This document shows, in pieces, positions 9,992 through 19,503 of a stretch of 64,000 nt of DNA. The position numbers were made by a program, and so were the translations under genes. The notes below the pieces were generated by a model. The model was not told the origin of the DNA. It did not search any database and worked only from the letters and a program-made list of their open reading frames with translations. The number at the start of each line of letters is the position of its first letter. The first letter of the stretch is position 1. The DNA is from Fomes fomentarius (Eukaryota > Basidiomycota > Agaricomycetes > Polyporales > Polyporaceae): positions 558,001 through 622,000 of the forward strand of contig JABYQN010000013.1 of assembly GCA_022606135.1 (NCBI GenBank). The letters are read 5' to 3'.

Positions 9992-11383
9992 TCAGTCCAT
10001 GTCTGAAGACGCCTTGTAGAAGGAAGCAGCAATCTCGTTCACAGTGCTAGATACAGGTACAAGAGATGAGATAGTATGCGCATGATTATGTCCGTTCTGA
10101 TTCCCATTACCACCCTGATTCGTCGAGCCAGAGTCCTTGCCTTTGCCCTTGTCCTTCTTCTTGTTCCGTGGATTCTTCTCCGGGAACTTTTTGTAGCAGT
10201 TGGACGAGTCGTGGTTGTCCTTACCGCAGTAAGAACAAGGAGGTTTGGGCTTGGTCTTCGGCTTTGAGATCTTGTTTGCCTGGCCGATTGAAGTGTTCCG
10301 AAGTGAATCCTCAAGCTTCAGCTTAGGCTTGACCTTGTCGAGTGTCAAGTCAGCTTCCACTGTAGTGTGGAGGATGGTGGAAATCGACGGGCGATAAGAC
10401 TCAGGCATTTTAGAGAATAGCCAGTAGACCTTGATGTGCTTGGCGAGGGTATTCTTGTTGTCCGATGTCAACTCATTGATACGACCAATGAACGTCTGGA
10501 CTTGGTCGACGATCGACTTGTTCTTGACAAACTTTGGGTAGTTGAGCAGCTCCTCAAAGCGAGAGAAACTGTACCCATTGTCTGTCTTCTCGTACGTCGT
10601 CTTGAGAGCAGTCCAGATGTCATGTGCCATACTCTTTCCCTCATAGCACTTTGCAACCTCAGTACTAGTCTTGTACATGAGGATGCCGCAAGCGCAAGCA
10701 TTTCTCTTCCTCCAGTCCTTCTTCTCCTCGTCAGTAGCATTAGTACCAGGAGCAGTCTCTGTCCCTTCTGTAAGCTCCCAAGCATCGATCATCATCAGAT
10801 ATCCCTTCATCTGATGAGCCCATTCCTTGTAACCTTCCTGCCCAGTGAGCTGAGGAAGATTCTTCTCAACACCGCCTTCTGACATGGTGAATGAATAGAT
10901 GAAGTCGGTTGAGTCGTGCTGAGGTGGGTTGATGATAAGATCAAGGGCAGGTAGAGAGGGTGTTGGTGAAGAAGGAGATTGAGATGGTGGGAGAGGAGTT
11001 TCTAGTGTGAGAGGAGAGACAGGTGCAATAGGGGAGACTGAAGAAGAAGAGGTAGAGTGAGGAGATTGAGGAACATCGACAGTAGGTGATGGTGGGGCAA
11101 GTATATGTTCAACTTCGCCTTGTGACGACGAAGAAGATGATGCTGAGGAGGATGAGTCTGATGTGTCCGGTAGACAAGTTTGTCCAGGAGCAGGAGCGAT
11201 ATAATCTGTTGGAACGTCGCAGTTGTCTGGTTGTACTACTTCAGACTCCCAGTTAGGACACAGTTGTCTATTGCAGTTATACCAGTCACGCTCTTCTTCG
11301 TCCCAGAAGCAGTCCTTCTGTTCGCTGGTGTTGTACCGGTGAAAGGAGTGACTACAGTCGAATTCGTCGCTCGACGAAGCCAC
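9992..11383 (-). CDS. gag: Copia gag protein (element B)
   Basis: An open frame of 463 codons. The central part (EKNLPQLTGQEGYKEWAHQM, then MMIDAWELTEG) is the gag/UBN2 domain of Copia elements, which forms the virus-like particle. Near the C-terminus is a CCHC-type zinc knuckle, CSYCGKDNHDSSNC, in a Lys-rich tail. The N-terminal extension is rich in Ser and acidic residues. The frame opens at a GTG codon with no upstream ATG. The first in-frame ATG precedes SEGGVEKN, which is the usual start point in the family. The frame ends in TGA just before the protease motif. Confidence 0.8.
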   Translation of the reverse strand: MASSSDEFDCSHSFHRYNTSEQKDCFWDEEERDWYNCNRQLCPNWESEVVQPDNCDVPTDYIAPAPGQTCLPDTSDSSSSASSSSSSQGEVEHILAPPSPTVDVPQSPHSTSSSSVSPIAPVSPLTLETPLPPSQSPSSPTPSLPALDLIINPPQHDSTDFIYSFTMSEGGVEKNLPQLTGQEGYKEWAHQMKGYLMMIDAWELTEGTETAPGTNATDEEKKDWRKRNACACGILMYKTSTEVAKCYEGKSMAHDIWTALKTTYEKTDNGYSFSRFEELLNYPKFVKNKSIVDQVQTFIGRINELTSDNKNTLAKHIKVYWLFSKMPESYRPSISTILHTTVEADLTLDKVKPKLKLEDSLRNTSIGQANKISKPKTKPKPPCSYCGKDNHDSSNCYKKFPEKNPRNKKKDKGKGKDSGSTNQGGNGNQNGHNHAHTISSLVPVSSTVNEIAASFYKASSDMD

Positions 11384-11886
11384 TGTGTCGATGCGAAAGG
11401 TTCAGGAAGCGCGATGATTTGGGAAATAAGCCTCGTGCAAAGGCAACAGTAGATGTGAGCACCTGTTGAGGTGAACCTTGAACACCAGCAAGCCGGATAT
11501 GCCGATGCTAAGGGTAGAAGTTGCCAACTGTGCCCAAGAAAACTATTCTAAGCTAGGTATCAAAAGAGTATCGTAAGGAGGGTCCAAACGGTTGTCCTCC
11601 GGTCCTAAGGTGTTAAGCACCCCGGATACAACAGCTGGCGGGCGCAAGTGTGTGGCCTGGCTGAGGGATACCTGAAAACCTGCGTGCCTCGAAAGCACCA
11701 AAGGTTGTACAAAGATACTAGTAGATAGCTGACTACAAAAGCGCTCAGGGCTGCGTCACAAGCGCAGGAATGTCCCCCTGGCAGCAGTGTCGGCGGGCAC
11801 AGTCAAGAGTTAGGGAAAGATGGAGGAAGAGCACGAGGGTAGAAGTCGTCGAGAGGATGGGGCGCGCGCAAAGTGACGACTAACAA
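11384..11886 (-). other. Conserved untranslated leader of element B
   Basis: Counterpart of the leader in element A (266-770). Blocks of strong similarity run from the gag end to the PBS, although no shared ORF exists. A CACAG precedes the frame-opening TGGCTTCG and could be a 3' splice site supplying the start codon. Confidence 0.6.
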
Positions 11887-11910
11887 CGGCAGAGCGCAGG
11901 GCTCATAACC
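11887..11910 (-). other. Primer-binding site, half-tRNA-iMet type (element B)
   Basis: The plus strand carries the same 20-nt tRNA-like sequence as element A (agagcgcagggctcataacc), immediately next to the LTR end at 11911. Identity of this block in two otherwise diverged elements supports a functional primer site. Confidence 0.78.
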
Positions 11911-12506
11911 TGATGAAGTCTGAACCTGTGAAGGCAAGAGTCGCAACGACTAGTAGACATGCAGACAGACGAGTCCTCAGTCAGTGAGCAAAGACTATAA
12001 TCATAAAGAGATAAGTACCTAGTAGACACGCAGACAGACGAGCTATAGGTACTAAGTAAGTAAGAGCATAAGAGCATATAGTAGAACGAAGTACTTACTC
12101 CTCAGTCAGTGAGCAAAGACTGAGGAGACGAAGCCCTGAAAGTCCCTCCTTATATACTGTACAGGAGCTGCATGAGTAAGCGACAGAAAGGAGAGCATGT
12201 GATATGTCTGAGTCAGAGTGAACCAACGCTGAGTAAGAAAGGTGGAGCAATGACTCAGACAGAACAAAGAGAAAGGTGTAGAAAGTACTAGAGATGGTCA
12301 CATGGACACATCCAAGACTATCTAGAACTATCTGGAGCAGTGTAGAACACACCGGAATGGACTGGACAAAGTGAGAACAGATAACCATATAAGTACAGTA
12401 TTGAGTATACCATATCGGGTAGGAAGGAAACATAGCCAAAGAAAAATGCTGTGCCCATAAGCGCCTAATGCGTGTCTATAGTCCATAGTCCATAGTAATT
12501 CCAACA
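11911..12506 (-). repeat. 5' LTR of Copia element B (596 bp)
   Basis: On the minus strand it starts TGTTGGAATTAC and ends CTTCATCA beside the PBS. A TATATAA box lies at plus-strand 12150-12156, with the hairpin at 12098-12127. It is an almost exact inverted copy of the solo LTR at 12534-13129. Confidence 0.88.
12098..12127 (-). promoter_or_regulatory. LTR hairpin plus donor-like site (element B)
   Basis: Arms ctcctcagtc and gactgaggag pair over 10 bp. The first G of GTAAGT is the last base of the hairpin in element sense. Compared with element A, one T-A pair has become C-G, a compensated change. Confidence 0.55.
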
Positions 12507-12533
12507 CAGAGGACTGGAGAAAGTTGAATGAGA

Positions 12534-13129
12534 TGTTGGAATTACTATGGACTATGGACTATAGACACGCATTAGGCGCTTATGGGCACAGCATTTTTCT
12601 TTGGCTATGTTTCCTTCCTACCCGATATGGTATACTCAATACTGTACTTATATGGTTATCTGTTCTCACTTTGTCCAGTCCATTCCGGTGTGTTCTACAC
12701 TGCTCCAGATAGTTCTAGATAGTCTTGGATGTGTCCATGTGACCATCTCTAGTACTTTCTACACCTTTCTCTTTGTTCTGTCTGAGTCATTGCTCCACCT
12801 TTCTTACTCAGCGTTGGTTCACTCTGACTCAGACATATCACATGCTCTCCTTTCTGTCGCTTACTCATGCAGCTCCTGTACAGTATATAAGGAGGGACTT
12901 TCAGGGCTTCGTCTCCTCAGTCTTTGCTCACTGACTGAGGAGTAAGTACTTCGTTCTACTATATGCTCTTATGCTCTTACTTACTTAGTACCTATAGCTC
13001 GTCTGTCTGCGTGTCTACTAGGTACTTATCTCTTTATGATTAAAGTCTTTGCTCACTGACTGAGGACTCGTCTGTCTGCGTGTCTACTAGTCGTTGCAAC
13101 TCTTGCCTTCACAGGTTCAGACTTCATCA
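12534..13129 (+). repeat. Solo LTR of element B family, rightward (596 bp)
   Basis: Starts TGTTGGAATTAC and ends CTTCATCA, the same length as the LTR at 11911-12506 and nearly identical to it in inverted orientation. No PBS follows its end (the next bases are tgaagaagtg), so it is a solo or truncated LTR. Flanking 5-mers (tgaga before, tgaag after) are not identical. The 114-codon ORF inside it is mirrored in the other LTR and has no gene-like features. Confidence 0.85.
12894..12947 (+). promoter_or_regulatory. LTR core: TATA box, hairpin, GTAAGT
   Basis: TATATAA at 12894-12900, a 30-nt hairpin at 12913-12942 and GTAAGT at 12942-12947. A matching acceptor-like TTCACAG ends at 13114, 15 bp before the LTR end. 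The loop-and-arm sequence gtctttgctcactgactg recurs about 125 bp downstream. This is the likely transcription start region (inference). Confidence 0.5.
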
Positions 13130-14714
13130 TGAAGAAGTGTCTGCTGAACTTGAACTTCGCATCCGGTGGTTCCATGATATGAAAAGAAAGTGTAGTATCT
13201 GGAAGGATGGTAGATTTCGGCTGGGTTCTGTCTGGGGTTGTTGTGTTTGAAGCTGTCAGGCTATCCGAGTCCATTGCAATGCGAAGACAAGTGTGAAAGA
13301 TGAAGACATATGCCAATGAGAACAGGGTGTTACACTGCGTCTGACAATATCTAACGGGCGCTTCAGATTAGATCTTGTGATGTCATCGAGGCCGTGGTCC
13401 TCTTCGAACATATGCACCCTGAAAAAGGTTGTGCGCACAAAAGGAGCACCACATTGTGTTCTATACACAATATACTCCCCAGATCAGAAGAACTGGAACT
13501 TACAAGGGCTAAATGGAGGTGCTAGAGAAGGATTATCCAAAGAGGTGCGAAAAAGAGTATTCAGGGACCCCGGCTCCCTGTTTGAGTGGGGGTACTACTG
13601 CTGATGATGTCAAAAATCACCTGAGCAGATGCTATGCAGCCTATAAGCAATTGCGGGCTTGCTCGAAGTTGCGGACCATTGGTGCCCAATGACGTGGTTA
13701 CTGAGGCAGGCCAAAGAGTGGACTTCTGTACCTCGTGAGGCTTGAAACCCGCTCAGCAGGTTCACCCATGCCTCCCAATGAGTTCTGTCGGCCACTCGAG
13801 GTGAGAATGTGAAGTGACCTCCCATTTGTTTTTCGAATCTTTCATGTGCAAAGTGTGCTGTGCAGTTGGGTGCTCGGCCACTAAAAACGCAAATTTCACT
13901 GCAAAGATCAGATCCTTTGCGAGGTCAAGAAAGGGATAGGAATTGGAAAATGGAAATAAAAAGTTCCATGCAGTGAGATAAGCCCCTTAGACCTGCAGAA
14001 ATAGGCCTCCAACACCTTTCCAGGGCAGAAAAATCAGGCTTACCTAGCCCTGTAAACCTAACGCAACGAACCTTGTGAAACTGAGCAAGCTCATCGTAAG
14101 GATTCTGGGTGGAGGAAACGATGCGTCCGTTCTAGTGAAACAGCTGTAAGTAGGTAAGCAAGGTGCAGCGGGAGTGATAAGCGTGTAAGGTCAGGCTTAC
14201 TAATACCCTTGGGGACTGGCAACCCTCTGCCAAATGCCCTTTAGCGTGCGGCCCAGCGTCTCCTGGTCACTGATGGGAGATAGTGGAAGCCGCCGATATG
14301 CCATCGTATCTAATGACCCAGATTGTAGATTAGATGGTGGAGAGACCAGGAAGAGACGCTGAAGTTTGCTATGTCGGTGGTATGAATGTCTGCAGTCCGT
14401 AATCATTCTTTATCGGTCTCCAAATTGCCTCAGATAAGTTCCTTACTATGATCTACAACAAATCGTTCGGAGCCGATTTTGCATTTGTTGACTGGCTTAT
14501 GGACATCTGGTGGTGCATGGGTGGAGAATCAGGCATTACTGAGGGATAAACAAAAATGTAGCCCAAACAAGTCAAGCAGTTAGTTACAAAAGTACCTCCA
14601 AATGTACTTGTTGGGCAGATTTTGAGCAAGGGCGGACTGCAAGTCAAGTGTGATTCCAAGGGCAGGCGCCTCGGAGGTGCATTAGGCGCTCGTCTGAACG
14701 CAGCATACAGCATT
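13130..14714. other. Gene-poor region right of the LTR pair
   Basis: Only short ORFs. A minus-strand frame at about 13130-13265 (MDSDSLTASNTTTPD, then LSFHIMEPPDAKFKFSRHFF) looks like the start of a protein cut off by the LTR at 13129, but the family is unknown. The rest is AT-moderate with no supported genes. Confidence 0.35.
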
Positions 14715-14860
14715 ACCCTTTGCAAGGGACAGAAAGAATGCGCAGACATGACGCTAACATTATGGTCTATCTTCTATGCTTAGAACCTGAGCGTGCTGTA
14801 AGTTGATTGGAAGAGTCGAGCGGGAGAGGCTGGGCTACGACTAGCACAACCCGAGGCATT
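14715..14860 (+). repeat. Direct repeat, left copy, flanking the Crinkler-like gene
   Basis: Shares gacagaaagaatgcgcagac, a nearby ctaacat-atggtcta block and a gggctac-actag block, in the same order and orientation, with 18575-18720. The two copies bracket the gene at 15222-18322. The element type is unknown. Confidence 0.55.
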
Positions 14861-15221
14861 GCCACTGCTCCATGCTCTGCAAGCAGAACAGCCAGAATGT
14901 GAACATGCCATGGCCATATTCTAATCGTAGCATAACATCGATATTCTGGACGCTCCTGGGAACACCCGTGGTCAATTACAAGTGCTGTAGGGCATATTAA
15001 ATGCTAATGAATGGTGTAAGGGGGACATGACCATCTGTGAGGCCTCAGTCTCTTGATCGGCGTCTCGGTTATCGAACTCAGGACAGAGATAAGACTAGAT
15101 AAGATGACATGATCCTTTATCAACGAGAGAGATAACGTCCATCAGAGGCTCATCTTCTTAAGTAAGCTGTCCGTCGCTGTCCCCAATACCCTCCCTCCAA
15201 CCACGCTGAGCTCTGCGAACA

Positions 15222-18200
15222 ATGTCTGGAGACGAATCCATTTCCCGTCGTCGTCCTCCCTCGACCACTGCCACAGACACTCCCACCAAGAAACCCCGAC
15301 TCGACGAACAGTCCGCCCTTTTCACCGATGAAGAACTCAACGTGTGGCTCAACGACGAAAAACTCCTACAAACTCTCGAGTTCTTTCCGAATCTAGCAAT
15401 TCGCCTTAGCACGCTCCTCATGACCATCGATGACAAGAAACCTGGCACACTCAAGCGCTATGCTTCGCAGGAGGTCGCTGAGCGTCTTCTGAAGGATCAC
15501 CCTTACCTCAACGACCTCCTCCGAAAAGGCGATTACAAGGCCGTCTTGTTGTCAGGTCAATGTCACCCGTTCTACCTCCTCATACTATCTGTTCATCCAT
15601 CAATCCAGACGCCTTCCGGACTCCTACAAACACGACAATGACAAAAGCTCGCGAGTCACAATACTACACTACCGGCGCTCTAGGTCTGTCTGTCTGTCTC
15701 ACAGAGGTGCTGCAATGCCTTACCCTGCTACATCTACTCAAGAGGCTGAGCGCGCCTGGCACCTCGATTACCGTGGCGATGCCGATGCACTGTACACCAT
15801 CTTGAAGACATACATGACGCAAACTGATTTCCTGCCGTATGCCCGTTGCGCTTCGTTCGCCCAATCATCCGGTACCGGCAAGTCGCGGATGAATGACGAG
15901 CTCGCCAAGAAAATACTATGTATACCAATCAACTTGAGTCATACTACGGATGGTATGTGCACATCACACTATTCCTACTTCCCGTCATCACTATTGATGC
16001 TCTATCAGTCTATCCACCATCGGATCAGGCTGTCGTACGGTTCCTTAGTGATACACCTAGCCAGGAAGCATGCGAGAACACGTTCCACGCCTTTCTATAT
16101 GGCTTGTTTGATGTTGTGAGACAGTATTTGATGAGGCTAGCCACCGGCGACGACGCATTCAACGATGGTATGTCTTCTATCGAACACTTATTGATCTTGA
16201 TTGCAAGTCTTTGCGGCAGAGGCAGATGTTGATATCGATCAGCGCGTCGCGCAATTTGCAAGCAAGTTCAGAAAAAATATGAATGAAGGCATGACGTTCG
16301 GCCAGCATGGCCAGTACCACATCGAATTCTTCAATTCAGTTATTGCAAGGGCAAAGGAGGTGAGATGCGCCTCAGCCTCATGTTATCGTGGTGTTGTCTC
16401 AAGTGGTGTCCTCAGTTTCAATCACGCATACGTTCCTCATCTACTCCCACACCTAATGCCAGTCCCGCCCGCAAAGTGATAAGTGACATAGATGGTCCGC
16501 ATGCCCAGCATTTGTTGCCTTGGACAGCGCGCTAACCAGGCCCCTGATGTATCAGGTGGTGCAACAGTTGAAGCTGCTGCGGAAGCACTATTGCGGCTAC
16601 TCAATCCAAAGGGACGGTGGCTTGCGGACAAACCACTTGTCGTTCTGTGTTTCGATGAGTCTCATCTCCTTCCTACAGTGATCGGAGGCGGAGCCGAGGG
16701 AGCATGGTCGCGATTCTCAGTCCTGCGCCGCGCTCTGAGAACCATCGTCGAGCTCCCTATATTCACCCTCTTTCTATCAACGATGGGCAACCTCGATCAG
16801 TTGGCTCCGCCAGCCCCAAAGAAAGTTTTCAGCCGCTTGATGGAAAGGACACTGGCGACCTTCCCTCCGATTTGCCTTACACGACTCGACCACTTCGCAC
16901 CAATCCTGAAGAAGCTGGATAAACCGTGGACCCTGGATCAGGTCGCATCTACCTACCACATCGCGCACCTGGGTCGTCCGTTGTAAGTGGTACAACTGCC
17001 TAGTATATTCTAACCTAACCTCCGCTTGTAGGTTCGGAGCAATGTACGATGCAGGCAGCCGTAGATTCCAGGCTGGGATCGTGTATTACGCCCAGACGAA
17101 GCTTATTCGTTCTGATCACACGCCCACGTACTTGAAGGATCTGCAATCTCTGGCATGCATCGCAGTACGCGTGCCGATAGCTTTCCTTTCGATTGGCCCT
17201 CCTCATAGCTCGGTAGAGCGTGACCTTGTAGCCGAACATCTGCGCATCCTGCTCTATGCAAGCCCTGGCTTTACCCAGATCATCACTACCTGTCCCTCAG
17301 AGCCTCTGCTTGCCGAAGCCGCACGTAATGTTTTCTGCCGAAGGTGGAATGGTGGAGAGCCTGTGGTATCTATCTCCCAACTGTCGGGACCAATTTCCGC
17401 ACTCTCCTACCATCTGAACCGCTCACATCTGGACGTTGGCACACGGGGAGAGGTACTGGCGGCCGTGCTGCTGCTAGACGCTCGTGACCGTGCGACAACA
17501 TACCCTATCCCACCCGGATTTCAATGTTCCCAGTACGGCGCGGATACCTTGAAGTATGATGGAGCAGACAAACAGCGCATCGTTACCCTCCCACTATTCT
17601 TGAAAGCACTCATCGGGGCCTCGTACAGTGAAACGTGCCTCAAAAGCTTGCCTGTGGAGTATCGCTCCGACGTCGACGCATACACTTCGCTCGAGACGGC
17701 ATTTAAAGACTACCACATCTACTTCAACCACTTCATCAAGGCCAGAGACTTTGGTGTTGTGAACAGGAGATTTATCCGGCTTGCAATCTCGCGTGGCGCG
17801 GCGATCATCTGTGCAGACAACCAAGCGGCGATCGATATCGTCATCCCCTGTCTTCGTGGCACAGAGCTGCTCGAGGAGAATGTGTCGGCGATACTAGTGC
17901 AGGTCAAGAACAGCAGAACGTTCGCCGGCGAGATCAAGCCCTCCGTCTTTGCGGCCATGGATCCGTTCGACTGTGATGTGTTCGACTCGCAGCCGCTCCC
18001 TATCGTCCGCATGGTCTTCGCACTCGCTTCGAAGCAGTCGGTGGCGAAGGTCCGGCCAGCTTCCACCCGTACATCAGATCGAGCCCCGTCTGCGACGTTC
18101 ACCGCATACGACATCTGGTGTGCTGGAGTGACAGCGCAGACGTTTGGCGTCATTCAAAATCAATTTGAGGAGATGGATGCACAAATACTGGTGCAGTCGA

Positions 18201-18322
18201 TGCGTAACCAGGGTGACGCAGAGCAGAAATACACTAATGCAGGGTTGAAGAGTGCGGTTCAAGCGATGCAGCCGTTGGTATCGACGGAGCGGGAGTACTG
18301 GTCATCGTGGGCGGAGCTGTAG
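15222..18322 (+). CDS. Crinkler-like P-loop NTPase with PD-(D/E)XK-type nuclease
   Basis: Seven pieces (15222-15555, 15609-15683, 15707-15952, 16009-16167, 16208-16359, 16492-16982, 17032-18322) sum to 2748 nt, a 915-aa product. The N-terminus is Ser/Pro/Lys-rich with KKPRLDE, a possible nuclear signal. The NTPase has Walker A SSGTGKSRM and Walker B VVLCFDESHLL. A mid region (GRPLFGAMYDAG) is typical of a large Agaricomycete family. The C-terminus has AIDIVIP followed by ILVQVKNS, fitting the D...QxK core of restriction-endonuclease-fold nucleases. NTPase plus nuclease is the architecture of Crinkler-type proteins, known as host-directed effectors in oomycetes; the role in basidiomycetes is open. 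The 23-nt gap at 15684-15706 is unusual (see its entry). A decayed C-terminal copy lies at 53.5-54.2 kb. Confidence 0.75.
15684..15706 (+). repeat. (GTCT)4 tract causing a frame change
   Basis: Four GTCT units (15684-15699) followed by CACAGAG sit where the frame of exon 2 must switch to that of exon 3. Removing exactly 23 nt as GT...AG restores the frame, but this is far below normal intron length. The alternatives are repeat slippage producing a frameshift, or an assembly error. Confidence 0.6.
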
Positions 18323-18574
18323 GGATGGTGGAACATGGGTTTCAGTGGACGAATATGTTTTTGACCAGATATTGGGTACAGTATTCGTGTGTGATTATGC
18401 AGCAGCAATTGTTCTGTCGTCAGTGACACGACTGAGTGGCATCATCGTGACAATGTTCACACATCTACTAGATGAAAAGCATTTGCCCTGTACCCATGCC
18501 TGTACCTGTCTGTGTACTCAAGTCTCTGCAGGATGGCACGGAGAACTTGATCGTACGTGTGGACAGAAGTCCTA

Positions 18575-18720
18575 CAGCACCTTTTGCAGAAGACAGAAAG
18601 AATGCGCAGACATCATGCTAACATCATGGTCTAACCTTTATGCTTGGGCATGCTGTGCATTAATTGGATGAGAAATGGGAGAAGCTGGGCTACTACTAGC
18701 TCAGATTGTATGATCTGGTC
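18575..18720 (+). repeat. Direct repeat, right copy, flanking the Crinkler-like gene
   Basis: Right copy of the repeat at 14715-14860, beginning about 250 bp after the stop of the Crinkler-like gene. The copies are clearly diverged, so the duplication is not recent. Its right end merges into the chitin synthase fragment. Confidence 0.55.
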
Positions 18721-18960
18721 TGGGGCCAGCCGCGATGACGACGAGACTAGACGAGCTGCATGATTGAGAGCATAAGTGGATGTCCCAGTCAAATGTAAGG
18801 TTATAAGCGGAGCCTTACTCACATAGACGACGGTTGAAGGCAGGATGAGAGTACCGAACATATTGATGAACACGAGGAACCGCATCGGGAAACAGTAGAG
18901 CCCAAACCGCTCCGGAAGGAAGACGAGCTCGCACAAGTTGTGGACTGTCGAGTTGATCCT
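18715..18960 (-). pseudogene. Chitin synthase gene fragment (inverted copy of exons 7-8)
   Basis: The minus strand reads [20 protein letters not shown], then [18 protein letters not shown], and then a GTGAGT donor. This matches the end of exon 7 of the chitin synthase gene ([19 protein letters not shown] at about 32262-32398). The following intron and the start of exon 8 (ctcgtcta, then gtcgtc) are also recognisable but degraded. The copy retains the intron, so it arose by DNA duplication and lies in opposite orientation about 13 kb from the parent. Confidence 0.8.
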
Positions 18961-19503
18961 AACAGCACACGCCCCACTTTAGGATGGACTGAGGGGCGCC
19001 CCCGTTCGAGCTTCCTTGCATATGGATCTCACGGTAATGCGCGAGGAACCGCCTAACTAAGACTTACTTGTGAGCGAGTTTCCTGTGAAGCCGCCGTCTG
19101 TACCACGAGCACAAGCTCGGAGCGCGAGGATCTCCTCAAGGACATCAAAACAGGTGTGTCTAGATCTGGTCAGTAGGTATCAGATTTCTATAAGCTTATA
19201 TTAGAGTGGGTCCCAGAGAGCGAGAGAGACAAGCGAGATGCGTCCTCATCACAATCTAAGCATACAATAGATCATATCAGGATAGAATACGAGTGCATGA
19301 AAAGCAGGGACCAAGACACTGCGTATGGGTGTCATTGGTCATGAGAGATATTGCCAGAATATACACAAAACATTGCACAATACAGGACAGGCAACTTTGA
19401 TGAGATACAAATGCGGGTAGTACATGCCATGCTGATGCCAATAATTAGTCGTCGAGTGGCGCACTGTCCGAGAAATGGGGAAAGATGTAGTCGTACAGCG
19501 ACG
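18961..19503. other. Intergenic, nothing recognised
   Basis: Contains the left edge of the degraded chitin synthase homology and the 3' flank of the leftward membrane-protein gene. No ORF with family features. Confidence 0.4.

Noticed and set aside
12095..12945. Pair of identical 114-codon ORFs
   Set aside because: They lie in the two inverted LTRs (U3 region) and have no family features; they mirror the repeat.
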